A stretch of DNA of 64,000 bases from 21-14-0-10-47-8 sp966211795 (GCA_966211795.1 CBIHNW010000023.1:13194-77193), one strand, 5' to 3'; counted from the stretch's first letter, positions 43,489-52,541 are shown. The notes: generated from the sequence alone by a model not told the origin. Translations and numbers: made by a program.

Positions 43489-44040
43489 ATGAACATTTTA
43501 ATCACATTCCTGACTTTGTCGATTTCGCTGAGCGCATTAGCGCAAGAAGCGGTGGTCGACCTGAAGGCGCATCCCGCACTTTCTTTCAAAGCGAAATCAA
43601 GCGAGGTCAAAGGCTTTGCCACTCAGAATGGTGACGAAGTCGAAGCGAAAGACATTATTGTGGGCTTGAAAAACATTTCGACTGGCCTGGGCACTCGCGA
43701 CACCCACACCAAGAAATATCTCGAAGTCGAAAAATATCCAGACGCCATTCTGGTTTCGGCTAAAGGTAAAGGCGGAAAAGGCGAGGGCATCGTGCGCATT
43801 CACGGAATTGAAAAACCTGTCAGCGGCACGTACACGGTGGAAGGCGGAAAGTTGAATGCGGAATTTCCGATTCAGCTTTCTGATTTCGGCATCACGAACA
43901 TCAAATTTATGGGCGCTGGGGTCGATGATGCTGCCATTGTCCATGTGAATGTGCCAGTTCAAGCAGGAGCCGCATCACCAGCCACTGCCGCGAAGGCCGC
44001 ACCGTCAAAAGCAGCGCCAGCGCCGACCAAGAAAAAATAA
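43489..44040 (+). CDS. YceI-family periplasmic protein
   Basis: 183 residues with a signal peptide ending SALA-QEA. The mature part fits the YceI lipocalin-like barrel (VDLKAHPALSFKAKSSEVKGFAT, TRDTHTKKYLEVEKYPDAI, VRIHGIEKPVSGTYTV). YceI proteins bind isoprenoid lipids in the periplasm. A tail rich in Ala, Lys and Pro (about 160-183) is added to the barrel. Shine-Dalgarno aggag precedes the ATG. Confidence 0.87.
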   Translation: MNILITFLTLSISLSALAQEAVVDLKAHPALSFKAKSSEVKGFATQNGDEVEAKDIIVGLKNISTGLGTRDTHTKKYLEVEKYPDAILVSAKGKGGKGEGIVRIHGIEKPVSGTYTVEGGKLNAEFPIQLSDFGITNIKFMGAGVDDAAIVHVNVPVQAGAASPATAAKAAPSKAAPAPTKKK

Positions 44041-44207
44041 TTCCGAGTCGAACAGAAGGCCGCGAGAAGCAGAATCTGCGGTCTTTGGGCCCCAGCTTGT
44101 CACAAATACATTCGAATTCAGGTATGCTCAGCAACACATTTTGAACTGGGGTGCTTCAAGTGCACTCGGCACTTGAACGCCTGCATAAGCCATGCTGCAA
44201 TAGAGGC

Positions 44208-45662
44208 ATGACCCGAAATTTTACTTTATTTTCAATCGTCGCCTTAGCTTGTCAATTTTCATTTGCCGCAGGTGTTTCCAGTGTGAAAGTGATCGATGGA
44301 ACGGCTTCACGCTTTGTCAGTGTGCCAACATCAACATCAGGCACGGGGACAACAGGCGATACCACATCAACGACATACACCTATACGATTTTTGGCGGAT
44401 ACGCGGGTGACAACGGCGAGTGCGCTTCTACAAATGGTAGTACGGTTTGCAATTCTTGCACAGGAATGGGGAACATTTGCACGGCTGGCGCGACCGGTCC
44501 CTTTGCCTGCGCCGAAAAAAGTATTTATCCGAATCTCTTGCTCGGAATTTCGTTGGTCTTGGATCAGGTTCCCAATAACGCCGCAGTTCGTGTCGAGTAC
44601 GGCTCCAGTTCCAGCACGATCACTCCCGCAGAGGTCTCGACAAACACTTTTCAAGCAGGCTCTGAATTTACCGTTTATATTAGATGGGCCGATATCTGTC
44701 GAGGAGGTTCGTCGGGAACTGGCGATGCGACTTGCAAAGGTGTGGGGCAATCTGCTGATCTCACCGTGGGCTTGGTTGACAATACGGCGAGTGGGACTTT
44801 CGCATCGGGGAACTCGCAAAAATTCACGGTGAAATTTCGTTATCAAGATCCGACCGATGCTGCAATGGTGGTGACGCCGACTCAGTCTCCATCTTCCACG
44901 CAGGGTTTTACGGATTTCCAAGTGCTTCCGGGTGATGAAAAAGTCTATGTTCGTGATGTGTGGCGTGGCACCAGTCCTGGAGACAGCTCGGGAATTTTGT
45001 GGAATGCGCTTCGCTTGTATTATTCCGAAATACCGGCGCCAACCAGTCCGCCAACACCTGTTGATTTCTGCGCCATTCCTTTGAATTCGACTTCGGCCGG
45101 TTTTGCGGATCTGGCGATGACGTCGCAATCGACCAGCGGTGATTCAAGCTTGAGCCAAGATTATCTGACGGGGCTTACTAATGACGTCAATTATATGTTC
45201 ACCTCTGCCACGGTTGATGATGCGACAATCGTTTCGAATTTCATGCATGCCGATGGCAGCAACAACGATCAGATCCTTCGCTATACGGCAATGCCGGGCG
45301 AGGTGGTGGGCTTGTTAGATAAGAAAAAATGTTTTATCGCGACGGCGGCTTTCGGTTCACCTATGGAGCCGCACGTGGAACTCTTGCGAGATTTCCGCGA
45401 TCAGATCTTAGGTCGATTCTGGCTCGGCAAAAAATTCATTCGCTTTTATTACCAAAATTCACCGCCACTGGCTCAGTTTATTTCCGAGCATGACACGCTT
45501 CGGGCGGTGGCTCGTGGCATTTTGTGGCCGATTGTCTTCTTTGCTGAGCTGGCCCTGCAAAAAGGTTCAGGATTCGCAGCGGCGATTTTTGCTTTCGGAA
45601 TTTTGGGATTGGCCGCTCTGATCCTCGCGGTGAGGAAAAGTCGGGCTTGGAGAAAAGCGTGA
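44208..45662 (+). CDS. Secreted protein with C-terminal CFI-box and membrane helix
   Basis: 484 residues. Signal peptide (MTRNFTLFSIVALACQFSFA), a Ser/Thr/Gly-rich region with many Cys (CASTNGSTVCNSCTGMGNICTAG), a beta-rich middle, and at about 395-450 the CFI-box: KKCFIATAAFGSPMEPHVELLRDFRD, then QNSPPLAQFISEHDTLRAVAR. This is followed by a hydrophobic helix and basic end (RKSRAWRKA). The box recurs at the C-termini of unrelated secreted proteins in deltaproteobacteria and may be a processing or sorting signal. The start at 44208 has agagg too close for an ideal ribosome-binding site. It overlaps the next gene by 4 bp. Confidence 0.75.
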   Translation: MTRNFTLFSIVALACQFSFAAGVSSVKVIDGTASRFVSVPTSTSGTGTTGDTTSTTYTYTIFGGYAGDNGECASTNGSTVCNSCTGMGNICTAGATGPFACAEKSIYPNLLLGISLVLDQVPNNAAVRVEYGSSSSTITPAEVSTNTFQAGSEFTVYIRWADICRGGSSGTGDATCKGVGQSADLTVGLVDNTASGTFASGNSQKFTVKFRYQDPTDAAMVVTPTQSPSSTQGFTDFQVLPGDEKVYVRDVWRGTSPGDSSGILWNALRLYYSEIPAPTSPPTPVDFCAIPLNSTSAGFADLAMTSQSTSGDSSLSQDYLTGLTNDVNYMFTSATVDDATIVSNFMHADGSNNDQILRYTAMPGEVVGLLDKKKCFIATAAFGSPMEPHVELLRDFRDQILGRFWLGKKFIRFYYQNSPPLAQFISEHDTLRAVARGILWPIVFFAELALQKGSGFAAAIFAFGILGLAALILAVRKSRAWRKA

Positions 45663-46729
45663 AATCGATTTTAGCTTTCCTTCTGATTTCGATGTGCTCT
45701 CTTTCGGGATACGCGCAGAAAAGCCTGAGCTTGGAAGGCGGTATCGAAGAAGAGCTCAATTCGGCCCAGGGTGAGCCGGAAGAAATTCCGCCACCAGAGA
45801 TTGCGAAAGCAGTTCCCAAGAAAGCCATTCAAGAAACGGCCAAGTCAGGTAATTCGCAACCAATCGCCCCAAAAAAATCCACTAGCCAAGTCGAAGAAGA
45901 GCTCAGAACTCAAGCACAGATATTAAAGCGCAAAACCTACGACTCGGAGGAAATCAGCGAAGATCGAAATCAAGATCGCTATCCGACACAAAAACCGATT
46001 TTCAAAATGCCCCAGGGACCCAAGCAAGGCGGCAGTGTTCGGGTCGAGCATCCGCGTGCGGCCCAGGGTTTGATCCGCATCAATCAAGACGGCAGCTACC
46101 AATACAAAACGGCGCTGAAAGAGAAATCCAGATCTAGCTCTTTGAAACTGGGGATGATGAGTCCGCCGCAAATCGAATCCGGCAATGAGAACATCAATTT
46201 CAAATCGATGTATGGATCGAATGATGTCTTCGCGATCAATTTTGATTACGAGTGGCAGCCGTTCCGCTCGTTTGGTTCCTTGGGCTTTCGCTTGGGAACG
46301 GGATTTTCGACAGTCACTGGTGATGGGTTTTTTAAAAATCAAAGTCGATTGGACGGACGAACGCGCTCCACTGAAAAATTCACATTGTTCATGGTGCCCG
46401 TGTCTGCATTTGCGACTTATCGATTCGAATACTTTCGACGCCAGTGGGTCGTTCCTTACTTGACTGGCGGAGGAACCTATTACGGTCTGGCCGAAATTCG
46501 AAATGACAATAAATCGCCAAGTCTTGCGGCGGCTCCTGCGGCTGGTGGTGGTGGTGGATTGATGTTGAATCTCTCGCGCTTGGACTCGGACAGCGCCTTT
46601 ACGCTGTCACAAGAATACGGAATCGCCGACATGTGGTTGGTGGTTGAAGCCTTGGCCATGCAGGGTCTGTCAGACGATATTGATTTCACCAATCAATCGA
46701 TCAGTGCTGGTATCCAAGTCGATTTCTAA
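45659..46729 (+). CDS. Outer-membrane beta-barrel protein, partner of the CFI-box gene
   Basis: 356 residues from the GTG at 45659 (ggag 7 nt upstream; overlaps the previous TGA). Signal peptide ends GYAQ. A Pro/Lys/Glu-rich linker (to about 130) precedes a likely beta-barrel (about 150-356) with alternating aromatic strands (FDYEWQPFRSFGSLGFRLGTGFSTVTG, YRFEYFRRQWVVPYLTGGG) and a terminal strand ISAGIQVDF with a C-terminal Phe. Overlap with the CFI-box gene suggests that the two act together at the cell surface. Confidence 0.7.
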   Translation: MKSILAFLLISMCSLSGYAQKSLSLEGGIEEELNSAQGEPEEIPPPEIAKAVPKKAIQETAKSGNSQPIAPKKSTSQVEEELRTQAQILKRKTYDSEEISEDRNQDRYPTQKPIFKMPQGPKQGGSVRVEHPRAAQGLIRINQDGSYQYKTALKEKSRSSSLKLGMMSPPQIESGNENINFKSMYGSNDVFAINFDYEWQPFRSFGSLGFRLGTGFSTVTGDGFFKNQSRLDGRTRSTEKFTLFMVPVSAFATYRFEYFRRQWVVPYLTGGGTYYGLAEIRNDNKSPSLAAAPAAGGGGGLMLNLSRLDSDSAFTLSQEYGIADMWLVVEALAMQGLSDDIDFTNQSISAGIQVDF

Positions 46730-46743
46730 GTATAAAGCGGACC

Positions 46744-47544
46744 ATGTCGCCATCGGAAAAACAAAAGATCAAATTGCTCGTCTCGTATGACGGCACCGAC
46801 TATTGCGGTTGGCAGAAGCAGAAAGACCATAAACACGGTCCCGATAAGCCCTCCCTTCAGGGGACTTTGGAAACTGCGCTCTCGAAATTGCTCAACCAGC
46901 AGATCGATGTCTGTGCCTCGGGCCGAACCGATGCGGGTGTTCATGCTTTGGCGCAGATTGCGGATTTTGAGACTTCCAGACCGCTTCCCAAAGACATTTG
47001 TTGGGCCCTTCGCTCGCTTTTGCCGCCTTCGATTGTGGTGCGCTCGGCATGGTTGGCGCCCGCCGAATTTCATTCCACACTTTCGGCGACCTATAAGACA
47101 TACCGGTACTGGGTTTGGAATGCGCCTCGGCCCACGGCCTTGCTGGCTCGCTACACCCACTGGGTTCGCCAGCCTTTGAATTTAGATTATTTAAACACTC
47201 AAGCTCGCATTCTCGTGAAAAATCAGGACTTTAAGAGCTTTCAATCGGTTGGAACCCCGGTTCTGACGACGGTGCGCGAGGTCTTTGAAGCCAATTGGCG
47301 GCCCCGAAAGAACAATATTGTCGAGTTCAAAATCACCGGCAGCGGTTTTCTCAAACAAATGGTCCGCAACATCGTCGGCACCCAGCTGGATTTGTTGATG
47401 AAGGGCTATCCTATTGAAAAGATGCAGGAAATACTGGATGCCCGGGATCGCACGAAGGCCGGAACCACGGCGCCACCCCAGGGACTTTTCTTATCGCGCG
47501 TTTATTATCCTCGAGACCTTGACATTAGGTGCCGCCAAATTTAA
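46744..47544 (+). CDS. truA: tRNA pseudouridine synthase A
   Basis: 266 residues; converts uridines 38-40 of tRNA anticodon stem-loops to pseudouridine. The catalytic Asp lies in ASGRTDAGVHALAQ. Further family segments are VSYDGTDYCGWQKQ, the TYKTYRYWVW strand and ITGSGFLKQMVRNIVGT. The start 14 bp after the barrel protein gene is probable. Sits upstream of rplM-rpsI in the common order truA-rplM-rpsI. Confidence 0.95.
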   Translation: MSPSEKQKIKLLVSYDGTDYCGWQKQKDHKHGPDKPSLQGTLETALSKLLNQQIDVCASGRTDAGVHALAQIADFETSRPLPKDICWALRSLLPPSIVVRSAWLAPAEFHSTLSATYKTYRYWVWNAPRPTALLARYTHWVRQPLNLDYLNTQARILVKNQDFKSFQSVGTPVLTTVREVFEANWRPRKNNIVEFKITGSGFLKQMVRNIVGTQLDLLMKGYPIEKMQEILDARDRTKAGTTAPPQGLFLSRVYYPRDLDIRCRQI

Positions 47545-47661
47545 AAAGTTCGTTCCTTTCGTAGATCTAACGGACCACTTATACCCGTCGGATTCAGGAA
47601 CTTTGCTCGGTTTCTGGAGATAGTTTTGCGGCAAAAGGAAACAACAATAATTTCGTTTTCG

Positions 47662-47690
47662 AATTCAGGCTAACCGTAATCACCTGAATT
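47662..47690 (+). promoter_or_regulatory. Perfect hairpin in the rplM leader
   Basis: aattcagg (47662-47669) and cctgaatt (47683-47690) form an 8-bp stem, 23 nt before the chosen rplM start. Ribosomal-protein operons often use such leaders for feedback control. Confidence 0.4.
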
Positions 47691-47712
47691 TGAGAGCGCA
47701 ATGGAGAATAAA

Positions 47713-48177
47713 ATGGACAAGAACAATCCAACAAAAACTTGGATGGCAAAACCAGAAGAAGCAGATCGCAACTGGTGGATCGTCGATGCTTCTGGACAAC
47801 GCGTGGGACGTTTGGCGACACAAATCGCAACACTTTTGCGTGGAAAACACAAACCGACTTTCACCCCGCACATGGATAACGGTGACTTTGTTATCGTGAT
47901 CAACACGGACAAAGTTGAATTGACTGGAACGAAATGGGAAGACAAGAGCTATTTCAGCCACTCTCGTTTCTTCGGATCATTGAAAGAAAAAACAGCGGCG
48001 CAGATGAGAGAAGAAGATTCGACTTTCGTCATTCACGAAGCAGTTCGTGGTATGTTGCCAACAAACAAGCTGTCTTACTCTTTGATCAACAAATTGAAGA
48101 CTTACAAAGGTGCTACTCACCCTCACAACACTCAGAAAGCTCAGGCGTATAAATTGACTGAGAAGAAGGGTCAATAA
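47713..48177 (+). CDS. rplM: 50S ribosomal protein L13
   Basis: 154 residues. Typical WWIVDASGQRVGRLATQIATLLRGKHKPTFTPHMDNGDFVIVIN, and GMLPTNKLSYSLINKLKTYKG. The ATG at 47713 has ggag 7-8 nt upstream; the ATG at 47701 adds only four residues. First gene of the rplM-rpsI pair. Confidence 0.97.
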   Translation: MDKNNPTKTWMAKPEEADRNWWIVDASGQRVGRLATQIATLLRGKHKPTFTPHMDNGDFVIVINTDKVELTGTKWEDKSYFSHSRFFGSLKEKTAAQMREEDSTFVIHEAVRGMLPTNKLSYSLINKLKTYKGATHPHNTQKAQAYKLTEKKGQ

Positions 48178-48179
48178 TC

Positions 48180-48575
48180 ATGGCTGCTGAAAAAGTTTAC
48201 TACGCAACCGGAAGACGTAAAACCAGCGCGGCTCGTGTGTTCTTGAAGCCTGGCAAAGGAAACCTCACGATCAATGGCATGAAAGCTGACGAATATCTGA
48301 AGCGCATGCAATCAAAGATGGTGATCCAACAACCATTCGACGTGACGACTTTGAACGATAAATTTGACGTTGATGTCACTGTTAAAGGTGGCGGTGAAAA
48401 CGGTCAAACGGGCGCGATCCGATTGGGAATCGCTCGTGCATTGACTGCTTTTGACCCTGCTTTGCGCCCAGCTTTGAAAAAAGCCGGTTACCTGACTCGC
48501 GATCCACGCATGGTGGAACGTAAGAAGTACGGTTTGCGCGGTGCACGCCGACGTGGTCAGTACTCAAAACGTTAA
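48180..48575 (+). CDS. rpsI: 30S ribosomal protein S9
   Basis: 131 residues with the usual YYATGRRKTSAARVFL start and LTRDPRMVERKKYGLRGARRRGQYSKR end, whose basic tail reaches the ribosomal P site. Two bases after rplM. Confidence 0.97.
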   Translation: MAAEKVYYATGRRKTSAARVFLKPGKGNLTINGMKADEYLKRMQSKMVIQQPFDVTTLNDKFDVDVTVKGGGENGQTGAIRLGIARALTAFDPALRPALKKAGYLTRDPRMVERKKYGLRGARRRGQYSKR

Positions 48576-48583
48576 TCGTCGAA

Positions 48584-48602
48584 GGCACAGCTGGACTGTG
48601 CC
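48584..48602 (+). terminator. First hairpin after rpsI
   Basis: ggcacag and ctgtgcc flank ctgga-like loop, directly after rpsI. No T-run; possibly an RNA-end stabiliser upstream of the main terminator. Confidence 0.4.
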
Positions 48603-48640
48603 TCTCGCGATGGCGATTGGGTTTATTCAAGAAACTCAAC

Positions 48641-48673
48641 AAAGGCTCGGGATTTCCCGGGCCTTTTGTTTTT
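48641..48673 (+). terminator. Terminator of rplM-rpsI
   Basis: aaaggctcggga and tcccgggcctttt pair and run into gtttttt. Confidence 0.8.
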
Positions 48674-48796
48674 TCAGAGGCTTATTCATTTTGTGATCTA
48701 ATTCGGCACTGCTGATCGCGAGGGTGCGAGTTCACGCCGCTTGAGAACATGGCTGGAATTTGGCCGGCAATACTCGAGAGGACAGATCTGTTGAGT

Positions 48797-49273
48797 CTAA
48801 GGGAAGCAGCAAAAAATTCCGGTGGGACGGGTCGATAGTTGGTGCTGAATTTCCGCAGAATACTGGTAGCTACTGTCGTCATACCCCGCGATCCATAAGA
48901 ATTCATGCAGAACCAATTGAATCTTTTCTTTCTTGCGCAGATCGGGCCATGTGTTGCGATTGACGACAATTAAATTTTCAGCAGGGATGTTGATAGCATC
49001 CACCTCTTCTCCGTTCAGCTTCAAGTTCTCTTCAGAACGGATCTGTGTTTTTGGAAGCACTTCCTGAAGCTTTCGAATGATCGGACGAAATTCTTTGGTG
49101 AAGGCCCCTTCGTCAAAGCGGTAGATTGCTTTTCTTTGAGCCATTCGTCCAAAGTCCACGGCCACAGCGTCCGCTTCGCTGACAATGGGGCCACTGCCCG
49201 TGCCGGAACGAGCCTGCACGGTCATTGCCATCAAAGAGGACATCAGAATGGAAATCAGAATTGTTTTCACCAT
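48797..49273 (-). CDS. Small secreted protein A with HE-motif (paralogous pair)
   Basis: 158 residues with signal peptide (MVKTILISILMSSLMAMTVQA). Contains an HEFLWIAGYDDSSYQYS segment preceded by LVVNRNTWPDL, and ends in Cys-Cys (IFCCFP). It is a paralogue of the next gene upstream. The His-Glu pair resembles a metallopeptidase helix but no second His follows at +4, so it is not HExxH. Such proteins are numerous in Bdellovibrio-type genomes and are of unknown function. Ribosome-binding site gaggaa before ATG. Confidence 0.6.
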   Translation of the reverse strand: MVKTILISILMSSLMAMTVQARSGTGSGPIVSEADAVAVDFGRMAQRKAIYRFDEGAFTKEFRPIIRKLQEVLPKTQIRSEENLKLNGEEVDAINIPAENLIVVNRNTWPDLRKKEKIQLVLHEFLWIAGYDDSSYQYSAEIQHQLSTRPTGIFCCFP

Positions 49274-49380
49274 GTGGTATTCCTCGGTTTGTACTGGAAA
49301 AAGACGATTTGCCTGGCAACGAAAGAAAAATTGATTCTTCTTTTCACGCTGCCGCCCATCTGTCGATCCGTTTTACTGGA

Positions 49381-49839
49381 TCACGGGAAGAAGACGACGG
49401 GAGACCTGCCTGTATTTTGAATCCGCGCCGAAAGCTGGCCGTCATTGTCGTCGTAACCCGCAATCATCAAGTATTCATGAATCGCGATGCGAATTTTGGT
49501 TTCACCGTGGAGATCGCTCCAAGTGCTGCGATTCACAACAATTAAGTTCTGCTCGAGAACGTGGGTTGAATTGACCTCATGAGAATCCATTTGCAAATGT
49601 TCCACCGAGCGGACCCGAGTGGTCATCAACACTTCTTTTAATTTATTGAGGATGGTGCGGTTCTCGCCGCGAAAATAACTTTCATTGTAACCATAGAGAG
49701 CTTTTCTTGCCACGGATCCAAAATTGGCAGCAACGACGTCTCCTCCATTGGCAACTGTGGTGCCGTCCGATTGGTAGTCGGCGTGCGCACTTGAAACCAA
49801 CAAAATTGAAATCAAAAAAGAGGTGAAAAAGGCTTTCAT
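49381..49839 (-). CDS. Small secreted protein B with HE-motif (paralogous pair)
   Basis: 152 residues with signal peptide (MKAFFTSFLISILLVSSAHA). Shares with protein A the segments VAANFGSVARKALY, ILNKLKEVL, LIVVNRSTWSDL and the central IHEYLMIAGYDDND, and the proline-rich end. Its start overlaps the stop of the TIGR02147-type regulator (ATGA), so the pair is translationally coupled to a regulator. Function unknown. Confidence 0.6.
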   Translation of the reverse strand: MKAFFTSFLISILLVSSAHADYQSDGTTVANGGDVVAANFGSVARKALYGYNESYFRGENRTILNKLKEVLMTTRVRSVEHLQMDSHEVNSTHVLEQNLIVVNRSTWSDLHGETKIRIAIHEYLMIAGYDDNDGQLSARIQNTGRSPVVFFP

Positions 49840-50591
49840 GATTTTTTTCTCGCTTTCGTCACGGGGAACAGTTGGATGGACAAGGTGTAGACTTCAGATG
49901 GATTCGGGGTTGACTCGAGTTCGGCGCAAAGCTTTTGCCTGAATTCATGAATCATTTTTTTGGCTTTCGCTAATTTGCCGGGATGAATGGACATGGTGAT
50001 CGAAGAAAAATCCCGTTTGTCGACGGGAACGCTTTCCAATTTCTCTGCCGCCAGGCTCAAGATTTGGGATTGGTACTTTCGCACGGCTTTTGAGGGCACA
50101 TCCTGTTTTGTCGTCAGATCTTTCTTGGTGGGCGAGAATTTGCCTCCGCTCACCGCAATCAATTCCAATCTTTGCAAGCGGAAGAAGGCGTCCCAGGCTT
50201 CTGTTGGATCAATATCAAGTTGGTCGGCAATCCAACGGGCATGGGCGCGATTTGGCAACTGCGACAAATGCAGGATCGCGATGTGGTACCAGTCTGAAAT
50301 CAGCTTGAATTCATCGTCGGAGAGAATCTGCAAATTTGGGAGCTGAAAATTTTTGGATTGAAGGCCGGCAATGTCTTGAATCAGGGCTTGGTTTTCGGAC
50401 TCGCTCAGATTCAATTTAGCGACGATTTTCTTGGCTTGTTTGGGGGTCAGATTTTTTTTGCCATTGATGAGACAAGAGAGATGCGCGGGGCTCATCTCCA
50501 GAAACTGCGCAAAGGCCCGCAGCGAGAATCGCTGATTTTTCTGGCGACGGCTTTGAAGTTCATTCATCAGAATGGCTTGGTATGATTTCAT
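49836..50591 (-). CDS. TIGR02147/DUF4423-type transcriptional regulator
   Basis: 251 residues from the Met at 50591 (TTG at 50600 also in frame). The N-terminus is a helix-turn-helix (FSLRAFAQFLEMSPAHLSCLINGKKNLTPKQAKKIVAKL), and the rest is the DUF4423-like part common in Fibrobacter and Bdellovibrio (SDWYHIAILHLSQ, and QQILSLAAEKLE-like QSQILSLAAEKLESV). The sequence SSITMSIHPGKLAKAKKMIHEFRQKLC is the usual C-terminal strand-helix. Upstream of two secreted proteins that it probably regulates. Confidence 0.8.
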   Translation of the reverse strand: MKSYQAILMNELQSRRQKNQRFSLRAFAQFLEMSPAHLSCLINGKKNLTPKQAKKIVAKLNLSESENQALIQDIAGLQSKNFQLPNLQILSDDEFKLISDWYHIAILHLSQLPNRAHARWIADQLDIDPTEAWDAFFRLQRLELIAVSGGKFSPTKKDLTTKQDVPSKAVRKYQSQILSLAAEKLESVPVDKRDFSSITMSIHPGKLAKAKKMIHEFRQKLCAELESTPNPSEVYTLSIQLFPVTKARKKS

Positions 50592-50671
50592 CCGCTGCAA
50601 ATTACATTCGCATGCAAAAAATCTGTCAACTGAATTGCAAACAGTTGTTTGCGAAAGGATTTCTGCGGAAG

Positions 50672-51208
50672 CTAAAGCTTCTGCAGGCGCTTGAGCTCAT
50701 TTTCGGGAAGGGGCGAGTCAAAGCAAATTGAATATCGGAAGAAGGAATTTTCAATTTTTTTCAGTGGCCCATAATAAACGATGTCTTGCCCAACCAGGCG
50801 GCCCTGGACGGAGAAGACCCGGGAATCAAATTGATCAAAGTGTGTCAGAATCTGCGTGCCGATTTCGCAGCCGTTCGCGCGCGTGAGAATGCCGATCCCG
50901 GTTTGCGAGAGGTCGCAAATCCAGGCCTCGTGAACTTCCGGGGTTTTTATCAATTCAATGAAGCACTTGGTTTCCGGACGCGCTTGCATCCGCGGAAATT
51001 TCCGAGCACTGCGAAATATGTCTTTAAACCAGTATATCAGTCTCATGTGAGAAATTTTGAGACTTGATTCGCGGATCGGCAATTCGACCTCTGGCCAGGT
51101 TTTGCCTTTCATTCGAGATACTGTTCCCGAAAAAAAGACACTCTTGCTGGGTTGGATTTGGACGTCAGTGGCTCGGCGTGACGGACTCGGAAGTTCAAAT
51201 GGGAGCAT
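50672..51208 (-). CDS. PilZ-domain-like protein
   Basis: Up to 178 residues; the start is not settled (Met codons at 51112 and 51046 are alternatives and none has a good Shine-Dalgarno). The C-terminal part shows RPETKCFIELIKTPEVHEAWICDLSQTGIGILTRANGCEIGTQI, which resembles a PilZ domain (D-L-S-x-x-G-x-G plus preceding basic residues). PilZ domains bind cyclic di-GMP. The usual RxxxR motif may be RMQAR. Its effect is unknown. It is divergent from the glycosyltransferase gene. Confidence 0.55.
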   Translation of the reverse strand: MLPFELPSPSRRATDVQIQPSKSVFFSGTVSRMKGKTWPEVELPIRESSLKISHMRLIYWFKDIFRSARKFPRMQARPETKCFIELIKTPEVHEAWICDLSQTGIGILTRANGCEIGTQILTHFDQFDSRVFSVQGRLVGQDIVYYGPLKKIENSFFRYSICFDSPLPENELKRLQKL

Positions 51209-51331
51209 TGAATCTTATCCAAATCTCGGAGATTGATTTTTCGCATCCCAACCCTCAGCCACAGGCAGCAATTCAGCAAGAGAGGCAGCTTTCGCATGAC
51301 AGTGGCTTTGTTTTGGTCCTAGTCTTTAACT

Positions 51332-52411
51332 ATGGCTCGAGTGGTACATGGAACAGCAGCGACGGGTTTTGGCGGATTAGAGATGGTCGTCGAGGATTTT
51401 CACGAATGGCTGATTTCCAAAGGGCATAATGTGCACGTGATCGTTGGTGAGGGTACTCCGCTTCACAAAAGATTCAGCAGTGGAAAGTATGGTGACACCT
51501 ATTCCACCATTCCCCGGGGATGGCGTGGTTTTCTGTCGGCCCTCCAAATTCGTCGCCGGTATAATACAAAAGACACGGCCTTTTTATTCCATCGTCAGGC
51601 TGGCTTGAAAATTCTTTTTTTCATTGATCCCAAAGCGAAGATTTCCGTTCTGTCGCATACATTCTACGGAATTCCAAAAACAGACTTTTGGCATAAAATT
51701 CTATTTAGCAAGGTCCATCAATGGATCGCTTTGACCAAAGCGCATCGGCAAAATGTGATCGAGACCTGCGGCGTTCAACCGGCGAAGGTCGAAGTCATTC
51801 CGAACGGCGTGAATTTGGAACGGTTTCGCATTCAAAATCAGAATCGACCGAGTGCGGATCGGAAAATTCGCGTCGGGGTCGTGGCTCGCTTGGATCAGCA
51901 AAAAGGACAGGCCATCGCGATTCAAGCCATCGCGATGTTGCGGCAACAAGGTTTGGACATCTGTTTGCATCTTTTTGGTCATGATACGCCTGATAATGAA
52001 CCCTACCGACCAGTCTTGGAAAATTTAATTCGAGAAAACGGGTTGTCGGAGCACGTGATTTTTGAAGGTTTTCAGCCCGAGATCGAAAAACGCATTCCGG
52101 AAATGGATGTGGTTTGGGTTCCGTCCCACAAGGAAACTTTCGGCTTGTGCGTGATCGAGGCCATGGCTTGCGCCGTTCCGGTGATCGCCTCGAATGCCGG
52201 TGGCATCCCTGATATCATTCGGCACGAGGAAAATGGCCTGTGTTTTCAGACTAAAGATCCTGCGGATTTGGCAGCCCAAACCATGCGTTTGATCCAGGCG
52301 CCGGGACTTTACGAGACGATTCGTCAGAACGCGCTGAATGAAGTTCGCGAGCGTTACAATCGGGAAGCGGTTTGGACGCGATTGTTAGAGACCATTCTTC
52401 CAGCTCAGTGA
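51332..52411 (+). CDS. Family 4 glycosyltransferase
   Basis: 359 residues with the two Rossmann domains of GT-B/GT4 enzymes. N-terminal GTAATGFGGLEMVVEDFHEWL (glycine-rich loop), then VEVIPNGVNLERF, a C-terminal VARLDQQKGQ, and the sugar-nucleotide-binding EX7E part PSHKETFGLCVIEAMACAVPVIASNAGGIPDII. It retains configuration of the donor sugar; acceptor unknown, probably an envelope polysaccharide or lipopolysaccharide core. Has no signal peptide, so it is cytoplasmic or peripheral membrane. Confidence 0.88.
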   Translation: MARVVHGTAATGFGGLEMVVEDFHEWLISKGHNVHVIVGEGTPLHKRFSSGKYGDTYSTIPRGWRGFLSALQIRRRYNTKDTAFLFHRQAGLKILFFIDPKAKISVLSHTFYGIPKTDFWHKILFSKVHQWIALTKAHRQNVIETCGVQPAKVEVIPNGVNLERFRIQNQNRPSADRKIRVGVVARLDQQKGQAIAIQAIAMLRQQGLDICLHLFGHDTPDNEPYRPVLENLIRENGLSEHVIFEGFQPEIEKRIPEMDVVWVPSHKETFGLCVIEAMACAVPVIASNAGGIPDIIRHEENGLCFQTKDPADLAAQTMRLIQAPGLYETIRQNALNEVRERYNREAVWTRLLETILPAQ

Positions 52412-52541
52412 CCTCACTCATTCGTTCTCAAAGGTTTTGACCTGAGCTGTCTCATCTTGAGACAGAGATTTCCTTAATATTTGAATCTCAGCCTCTCAAT
52501 AAAATACAAAACTAGACCGATAAAGGGAGGGGGAGTCAGGC

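Noticed and set aside
48797..49839. HExxH zinc protease in the small secreted pair
   Set aside because: Only HE is followed by FLWIAG or YLMIAG; there is no His at position +4.
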